A DNA stretch of 64,000 nt, from NCBI GenBank assembly GCA_019633425.1, contig WSUB01000015.1, forward strand, positions 1-64,000, in the 5' to 3' direction. Positions within the stretch are counted from its first letter, which is position 1. Every line of letters starts with the position of its first letter. The DNA is from Tulasnella sp. 424. Taxonomy: Eukaryota; Basidiomycota; Agaricomycetes; Cantharellales; Tulasnellaceae. Positions 58,126 to 64,000 of the stretch are shown here, piece after piece. The notes beneath the pieces were generated by a model, which was not told where the DNA came from, did not search any database, and was given only the letters and a program-made list of their open reading frames with translations. Position numbers and translations under genes: made by a program.

Positions 58126-59256
58126 CTGTGAGTCCCAGACCCGGGATTTTCTGCCAGGCCATCTGGGACGGGTTGTGCGCAGGGATAGGTCGATTAAACT
58201 GTGGGATCCAGGGAAACTCGGCAAATCGGCCCCTGGGACTCCAGGTTGTAAACACACCGGATTTTGCAACATAATCCGAGGGAGACATACGAGCTCCTGC
58301 TGGCTTATTTCTTCGGTTGCTTGATCTCAGTACTTAAAGTGATAATGTATTCATTTATTATTTCCATACCATTTATACTGTACAGGGGAGATGCCAAGGA
58401 ATACGGATGGGGATTGAGGGAACGGAACGTGCAGATAGGTCTGCTAATCCATTTGGACAAACTAACAAGCAAGGTACTTACTCGTGAACGAAAAGTCCAG
58501 ACAGTTCTGTGTCAAAGTTTTCAAGGAGGTAAATGGTGGCCTTAGATCAGTCCACTAGGAGTAAGTTAGCAACCGAAATTTGGCACCAACCGCACATAAC
58601 GGTTCTAAGGACCACATACCTCGCAGGATGAGACTCTGGACCACAGAATTTAGCATACTGAAATGCCACTGTTCACTTTTGATGTTGGACTCTTCGACCG
58701 TCGTTGCTGATACTTAACAAATGACCATATGTCAGTGAAATTCTGAACCGGACCGGTCCAGTAGACGCACCACTACACACCTGCAAGGAAATCGCCACAT
58801 ACCCTAATTGATGATGGTTTAGTAAGGGTACAGCGATCTCTAGACAGAGGAGAGTGCGAGTAAAGGAACTTGAGTGGGGTATCTGCTGAGTCCGCTCACG
58901 TATGACTTCTGGTGCTCGGTTGGCATCCTCTGGTAAGGAGATTGGTGTCCGTCAGTTGTACATACTGATGACAACTATGAGGGATGTAAGAAAAATACTT
59001 AGCGAGCTTGCTGTTGAATCATGGGGGGTCTGTAATGGACAGACCAACTACGAGAATCTGTTTGTCAACGTATTTATGGTACCAATGTTCGAAGAAACTT
59101 AGCGAGGACAAGACGATAATCCCAGGTGGGAGCCTGGGTATTACCCCTCTGGGTAAAAGTCCCAGTCTTAAATTTACACAGGGAGCCCAGTCTCCCTGGG
59201 AGAGACGTCAAAATCCCCGTCGGGCGGGGTTTCGATGTCAGGGCTGGGACTCATAG
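58126..59256. mobile_element. Putative non-autonomous DNA element, about 1.1 kb
   Basis: This stretch interrupts the unit flank relative to the other spacers. It starts CTGTGAGTCCCAGACCC and ends with the reverse complement of CTATGAGTCCCAGCCCT, a short imperfect terminal inverted repeat. The right end is rich in CCCAG/CTGGG hairpins. No clear target duplication was found and no transposase frame is present. Confidence 0.55.
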
Positions 59257-59786
59257 TGCCGTCGGCAGTCGGCAGTGGATGGGCTCTCGTTATGCGCAAA
59301 GGCATGGTAGCTGAGAGCGCCTCGCAGCTTGTCTACCTGGAAGCAATGGCGATCCTGCAGCTTGACTCTGGGGCCATTCAATCGTAGTGCCTATCCTTTT
59401 CGAACTGTGTTCCTATTGCCAGCTCGGCACGAGTCTGCCGTGGCACGAAAAACATCTTATCAATCATGGAGGGCCCAAATTTGGCAAACCGGCAAGAAAG
59501 AAGCTGCGTCTCAGTCAGACGACTTATCGATATCTGCGTCTCAGTCAGACGGCTGATAAATGTTTATGTCTCAGTTGATGTACTTCCCAATTAGGCTGAC
59601 ACAGTACTAACATGAGGGCCACGTAGTCCTCCTGCTTTCCTAGCCCTTTGACGCTATGTGATCTCGTAAGTGGGTATTAAGAGAACTGGAGATGTTGCAG
59701 CCCTAAAACTCCATCATCAGCACTTTCTGACTCTTCTAGTGTCCTCTACTCACTTCAGACGAGCCTTTCCTCACATCTCAGTAATC
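59257..59786 (+). other. Unit 5 upstream region
   Basis: No gene seen. Carries two full palindrome motifs (59507 and 59537) and the TATA-like element. Confidence 0.6.
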
Positions 59787-60926
59787 ATGGCAGCTCCTCG
59801 CGATGAACATTACCCGCGTATAGTCTCCGACGTATATCCTGGTATCGATCCCTCAAAGTGCGCCGTTGCTGAGGAGCAAAGTGTCTCAGTCTCTGTGCTG
59901 ACATCGTCCACCCGACAGGTTCAAAGGCATTCACAAAGGAAAGGTCGTTTTCAGTGAGTTTCAGTCACCACTGTGCTGAGATTATCCAGTTTCTAAACTA
60001 GCCTGCTCGAACAGTCACTGGCGGTGCAACAGGGATAGGCCTTGGAGCCGCCAAAGGGTTTGCTGAGAGCGGCGCCAACGTCTTCATCGCAGCCCGTCGA
60101 TTACCCCAGCTCCAAGCGGCCAAAGCCGAAATCGAGAAGCTTGGAGCCAAAGTTGGCATCGCGTCCGTCGATGTAACTAACTACGAGAGCGTTAAGGCTG
60201 GCGTATCAGCAGCCGTTGAGCTGTTTGGTCGTATCGACATCGTCATAGCAAACGCAGGACGTTACCCAGAGACTGGAACGAGTGAGCGACCCCACTGCCG
60301 TCCTACACTTAGCTGTGGATCGTTCTCTCACCGTTGTTGCCCGGATGTCCTTTGATTCTAGAGCTGGGCGACTATGATCCCGAAGATTGGGCTTCCCTCG
60401 TAGATTTAAACCTCCAGGGAACCTACTTCACCCTCCATGCGACTCTTCCTGAGCTCCTCAAGACCGGAAACGGATATTTCATCGCTGTCTCGAGTAGCAT
60501 GGCTCAAACTCGCATCCCTGGAGAGTCTGCGTACAACATTACCAAGCACGCCGTCAATCGCCTGATCGAATGGGTTGACATCGGTAAGAGGCCGCTTACT
60601 CAGATCTGACACCCCTTGCTTACCACATCGTGTTTGAATCAGAGTACAAAAAGGACGGGATCAAGGCATTTTCAATCAACCCTGGCGCCGTCTTGACCCC
60701 TGGCTCCAAGCATCTCTCGGAGAGTAATGAGTTCAAGGACCTCAACCTTTTCACTATGAGCCCTAGGTTGTTTGCATGGACGGCCGTCAGGTTGGCCTCA
60801 GGGTCTGAGGACTGGCTCGCTGGTCGGTTCTTTGATGCGACTTGGAATTTGGATGAAATTGCAAAATCGAAGTCAGAGATTGTAGATCAGGATGTTTTGA
60901 AGAACCGTCTGGCTCTGCCCCTCTAG
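59787..60926 (+). CDS. Short-chain dehydrogenase/reductase, array copy 5
   Basis: Exons 59787-59857, 59919-59953, 60015-60281, 60362-60583 and 60643-60926 give 292 residues. TGGATGIG, IVIANAG, IAVSSSMAQ and YNITK are intact. It differs from copies 1-4 in the catalytic block (AVSSSM in place of ALSS), in having RLASGSEDW and in exon 5 (GSKHLSESNEFKDLNLFT). Nearly identical to copy 6, which points to a recent duplication. Confidence 0.88.
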
Positions 60927-61029
60927 CCTAACACTATAGTCTACAGCCATTTGACCCAGAATTTACATGTTAGCTGCCTGTGATTCCGGCCTGGGACTTT
61001 TGTGGCGTGCCGTGTAATCTGTTCCCCGA
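60927..61029. other. Unit 5 3' flank
   Basis: Short conserved 3' flank up to the target duplication of the MITE-like element. Confidence 0.6.
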
Positions 61030-61035
61030 GAAGTT

Positions 61036-61562
61036 TATGACGTTATTTTTCACGAGAAATCCAATCCTACTTTGTCTGCAATCCGACGGGTTTCAAGGGT
61101 CTCCCGGTCGCGCTCCGAAAGTGGACACCTAATTGGCCTCGTATATCGTGCAAGGGAGACTTTGGGAGTCGCTCCAGGGAAAGGAGGATCGGTAGGGAGA
61201 GCAGGCATACCGCGCTAATGGAGGAAACCCTGGCATCCACTCCTCAAGATTAGATCATTGTCCTGTGCGTCCACATCAGGGTCTTGGCGGTGGCGGGCGT
61301 TCTTCAGCGCGTGTGGATCTTCCAATGTCACCAATGCATGAGGTAATAAGCGGCGAACGACTTCCAAAGTCTCAATCTATCGTGGCATCTACTTGAAATG
61401 GACGCTGGTCATCTGACAAGCAGTCAATGAGGAAAAGGAAGAGGGTCCAATGGGAACCCTAAGTTGTAGGACTTGCATGTAGGATATGGATTTGCACTGT
61501 GCACACCTATGGCATAGGCTGCAAGCGATTGGAGTCATTATTCCGTGAAAAATGCAGTCATA
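61036..61562. mobile_element. MITE-like element, 527 bp
   Basis: Inserted in the unit 5 flank. Ends are inverted: TATGACGTTATTTTTCACG on the left and the reverse complement of TATGACTGCATTTTTCACGG on the right. The target GAAGTT is duplicated at 61030-61035 and 61563-61568, and the matching site in unit 4 (GAGAAGTTATAGCGCC near 57750) is unoccupied. No coding capacity seen. Confidence 0.8.
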
Positions 61563-62438
61563 GAAGTTATACCGCCAGATGCAGAAAATGGGGGCGTATA
61601 TTTTTCAGTCAGACAAAGATCCCACTGATACGGAAATGTAGAGGGCATCAATTCCAAACGGTAGAAATAGGTACCAGCTCTACCTTCCTTCGTCGAATTG
61701 GGATGCGGGAGGGACGTGCGTTGGTGGTTTCTGGTCGAGACGATCTGTCTCTCGCGCAACTTCTACCCGGGGCTTCCTCCACTGGACGTTGCTGCGTTAG
61801 CGACGAATACGTAGTCCTGTCGTTCATCATCCTTTACTCGTTCACCTTAGCAGCGGTGGTCGTGGCCCCTTGTGTGGATTCGAAAGATGAAAGCAGGCCC
61901 TTTCGGTCGGCAGTCGCCAGCGGATGGGCTCTCGTTATACCCTAAAGGCATGGTAGCTGAGAGCACCTCGCAGCTCGTCTATCGGGAAGCAATGACGATC
62001 CCGCAGCTTGACTCTGGGGCCATTCCATCGTAGTGCCTATCCTTTTCGAACTGTGTTTCTATTGTCAGCTCGGCACGAGTCTGCCGTGGCTCGAGCTCGA
62101 GAAACATCTTATCAATCATGGAGGGCCCAAGCTTGGCAAACCGGCAAAAAAGAAGCTACGTCTCAGTCAGACGACTTATCAATGTCTGCGTCTCAGTCAG
62201 ACGGCTGATAAATGTTTATGTCTCAGTCGATGTACTTCCCAATTAGGCCGACACAGTACTAACATGAGGGCCACGTAGTCCTCCTGCTTTCCTAGCCCTT
62301 TGACGCTATGTGATCTCGCAAGTGGGTATTAAGAGAACTGGAGACGTTGCAGCCCTAAAACTCCATCATCAGCACTTTCTGACTCTTCTAGTGTCCTCTA
62401 CTCACTTCAGACAAGCCTTTCCTCACATCTCAGTAATC
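61563..62438 (+). other. Rest of unit 5 flank and unit 6 upstream region
   Basis: No gene seen. Holds two palindrome motifs (62159 and 62189) and the TATA-like element ahead of copy 6. Confidence 0.6.
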
Positions 62439-63582
62439 ATGGCAGCTCCTCGCGATGAACATTACCCGACTCTAGTCTCCGACGTATATCCTGGTATCGA
62501 TCCCTCAAAGTGCGCCGTTGTACAGGAGCAAAGTGTCTCGGTCTCTGCGCTGACATCGTCCACCCCGACAGGTTCAAAGGCATTCACAAAGGAAAGGTCG
62601 TTTTCAGTGAGTTTCAGTCACCACTGCGCTGAAATCACCCAGTTCCTAAGCTAGCCTACTCGACCAGTTACCGGCGGTGCAACAGGGATAGGCCTTGGAG
62701 CCGCCAAAGGGTTTGCTGAGAGCGGCGCCAACGTCTTCATCGCAGCGCGTCGATTGCCCCAGCTCCAAGCTGCTAAGGCCGAAATCGAGAAGCTTGGAGC
62801 CAAAGTTGGCATCGCGTCTGTTGATGTAACCAACTACGAGAGCGTTAAGGCTGGAGTATCGGCAGCCGTTGAGCTGTTTGGTCGTATCGACATCGTCATA
62901 GCGAACGCAGGACGTTACCCAGAGGTTGCGACGAGTGAGCGACCCTATTCCTGTTCTACACTTAGTTGTGGATCGTCCTCTCACCATTGCTGCCTGGATG
63001 TGTTTTGACTCTAGAGTTGGGCGACTATGATCCCGAAGATTGGGCTTCCCTCATAGATTTAAACCTCCAAGGAACATACTTCACCCTCCACGCGACTCTT
63101 CCCGAGCTCCTCAAGACCGGGAACGGATATTTCATCGCTGTCTCGAGTAGCATGGCTCAAACTCGCATCCCCGGAGAGTCTGCGTACAACATCACCAAGC
63201 ACGCCGTCAATCGTCTGGTCGAATGGGTTGACATCGGTAAAGAGGCCGCTTACTCAAGATCTGACACGCCCTTGCTTACCACATCGCGTTCGAATTAGAG
63301 TACAAAAAGGACGGGATCAAGGCATTTTCGGTCAACCCTGGCGGCGTCTTGACGCCTGGCTCCCAGCATATCCAGGACAGTAAGGAGTTCAAGGACCTCA
63401 ACCTTTTCACGATGAGCCCCAGGTTGTTTGCATGGACGGCCGTCAGGCTGGCTTCAGGCTCCGAGGACTGGCTCGCTGGTCGGTTCTTTGACGCGACTTG
63501 GAATTTGGATGAAATCGCGAAATTGAAGTCAGAGATTGTAGATCAGGATGTTTTGAAGAACCGTCTGGCTCTGCCCCTCTAG
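62439..63582 (+). CDS. Short-chain dehydrogenase/reductase, array copy 6
   Basis: Exons 62439-62509, 62572-62606, 62668-62934, 63015-63236 and 63299-63582 give 292 residues. TGGATGIG, IVIANAG, IAVSSSMAQ and YNITK are intact. Intron 4 has one extra base in GTAAAGAGG and ends TTAG rather than TCAG; both stay spliceable. Exon 5 reads GSQHIQDSKEFKDLNLFT, otherwise as copy 5. Confidence 0.88.
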
Positions 63583-64000
63583 CCTCGCACTGTAGTCTAC
63601 GGCAATTTTACCCAGGATTTACATGTTAGCTGGCTGTGGTTTCGGACTTTCATGGCGCGCCGGGTAAACCTATTCCCTGAAAAGCCGTGCCGCCAGACAC
63701 AAAGACAGGGGCGTATGTTTTTTTCAATGAGACAAACATCCCAGTGAAACGAAAATGCAGAGGATATCAACTCCAGATAGGAGAGATAGGCACCAGCTAT
63801 ACGGACCTTCCCCAAAGGGGGATGCGGGAGGTACGTTCGTTGGTGGTTTAAATTTCGGGTTGAGACGCTCTCCCTCTCGCCCAACTTCTACTCGGGGCTT
63901 CCTCCACTGGACGCCACTGCGTCAGCAACAAACACGGGATCTTATCCCGCTATTATTCATCATGTTTTACTCGTTCAGCCCAACAGCGGTGGCCGTGGCC
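63583..64000. repeat. 3' flank of SDR unit 6, continuing past the window
   Basis: It matches the 3' flanks of units 1-5, including CTTCCTCCACTGGACGCCAC near 63898, and is cut by the window edge. No gene within it. Confidence 0.75.

Larger units (their letters stand above)
49027..64000 (+). repeat. Tandem array of six SDR gene units
   Basis: Head-to-tail units begin with the block GCAATGACGATCCCGCAGCT or a close variant at about 49029, 51139, 53216, 55324, 59343 and 61989. Each unit holds about 400 bp of upstream sequence, a five-exon SDR gene and a 3' flank with a GGGGCGTATATT block and CTTCCTCCACTGGACGCCAC block. Unit 4 is split by an insertion just after its start. After the sixth gene the 3' flank continues to 64000, so at least one more unit may lie outside. 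A TATA-like TATTTAGAGA or TATTAAGAGA lies about 110 nt ahead of each ATG. Confidence 0.9.

Noticed and set aside
1..64000. CRISPR arrays, prophage, bacterial operons, rRNA genes
   Set aside because: None seen; the gene content and introns are eukaryotic throughout.

Overview
The window is nuclear DNA of a filamentous basidiomycete, most likely an Agaricomycete. Almost every gene is split by short (about 50-75 nt) GT-AG introns, both strands are used, and there are no operons. Lineage markers visible are a FunK1-type fungal protein kinase, a secreted AA9 polysaccharide monooxygenase with a C-terminal CBM1, and a CAS1-type O-acetyltransferase. The AA9-CBM1 protein points to a plant-biomass-degrading or plant-associated lifestyle. 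All exon models were built by hand from reading frames and splice consensus; no database was searched.

Left part (1-4.1 kb): a segmental tandem duplication of the C-5 sterol desaturase (ERG3) and translation factor eIF1A genes. The ERG3 copy at the left edge is cut by the window but open; the second is complete. Between them lies a broken 5' part of eIF1A; the intact eIF1A follows the second ERG3.

Middle part (4.2-48.7 kb): mostly single-copy housekeeping genes. In order: an ankyrin/F-box-like protein, a FunK1-like kinase, an unassigned protein, AA9 LPMO, a coiled-coil protein, a macro-domain protein with an acidic repeat tail, a HIT zinc-finger snoRNP assembly factor, two small membrane proteins, an SH3 protein of the Lsb1/Pin3 type, MED22, COP9 subunit 6, AP-3 sigma, a C2H2 transcription factor, CAS1, an ACBP-ankyrin protein, succinyl-CoA ligase alpha, a Pof1-like nucleotidyltransferase, a metallo-beta-lactamase-fold hydrolase, RINT1/Tip20, two MIT-domain proteins, and COG6. 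Several pairs are divergent over 150-310 bp and probably share promoters: macro/HIT, Lsb1/MED22, LSC1/Pof1 and MBL/RINT1. Vesicle-traffic genes are frequent (AP-3 sigma, RINT1, MIT, COG6).

Right part (48.8-64 kb): an accessory region. A degraded fragment of an FAD-linked oxidase abuts a head-to-tail array of six intact short-chain dehydrogenase/reductase (SDR) paralogs. All have five exons with the same splice positions and sit in repeat units of about 2.1-4 kb; unit 3' sequence continues to the right edge, so more copies may follow. The last three spacers each carry a different inverted-repeat-ended insertion (a foldback element, a 1.1 kb element and a 527 bp MITE-like element). Every unit carries a short palindromic motif upstream of the gene, single in the first three units and repeated in the last three.
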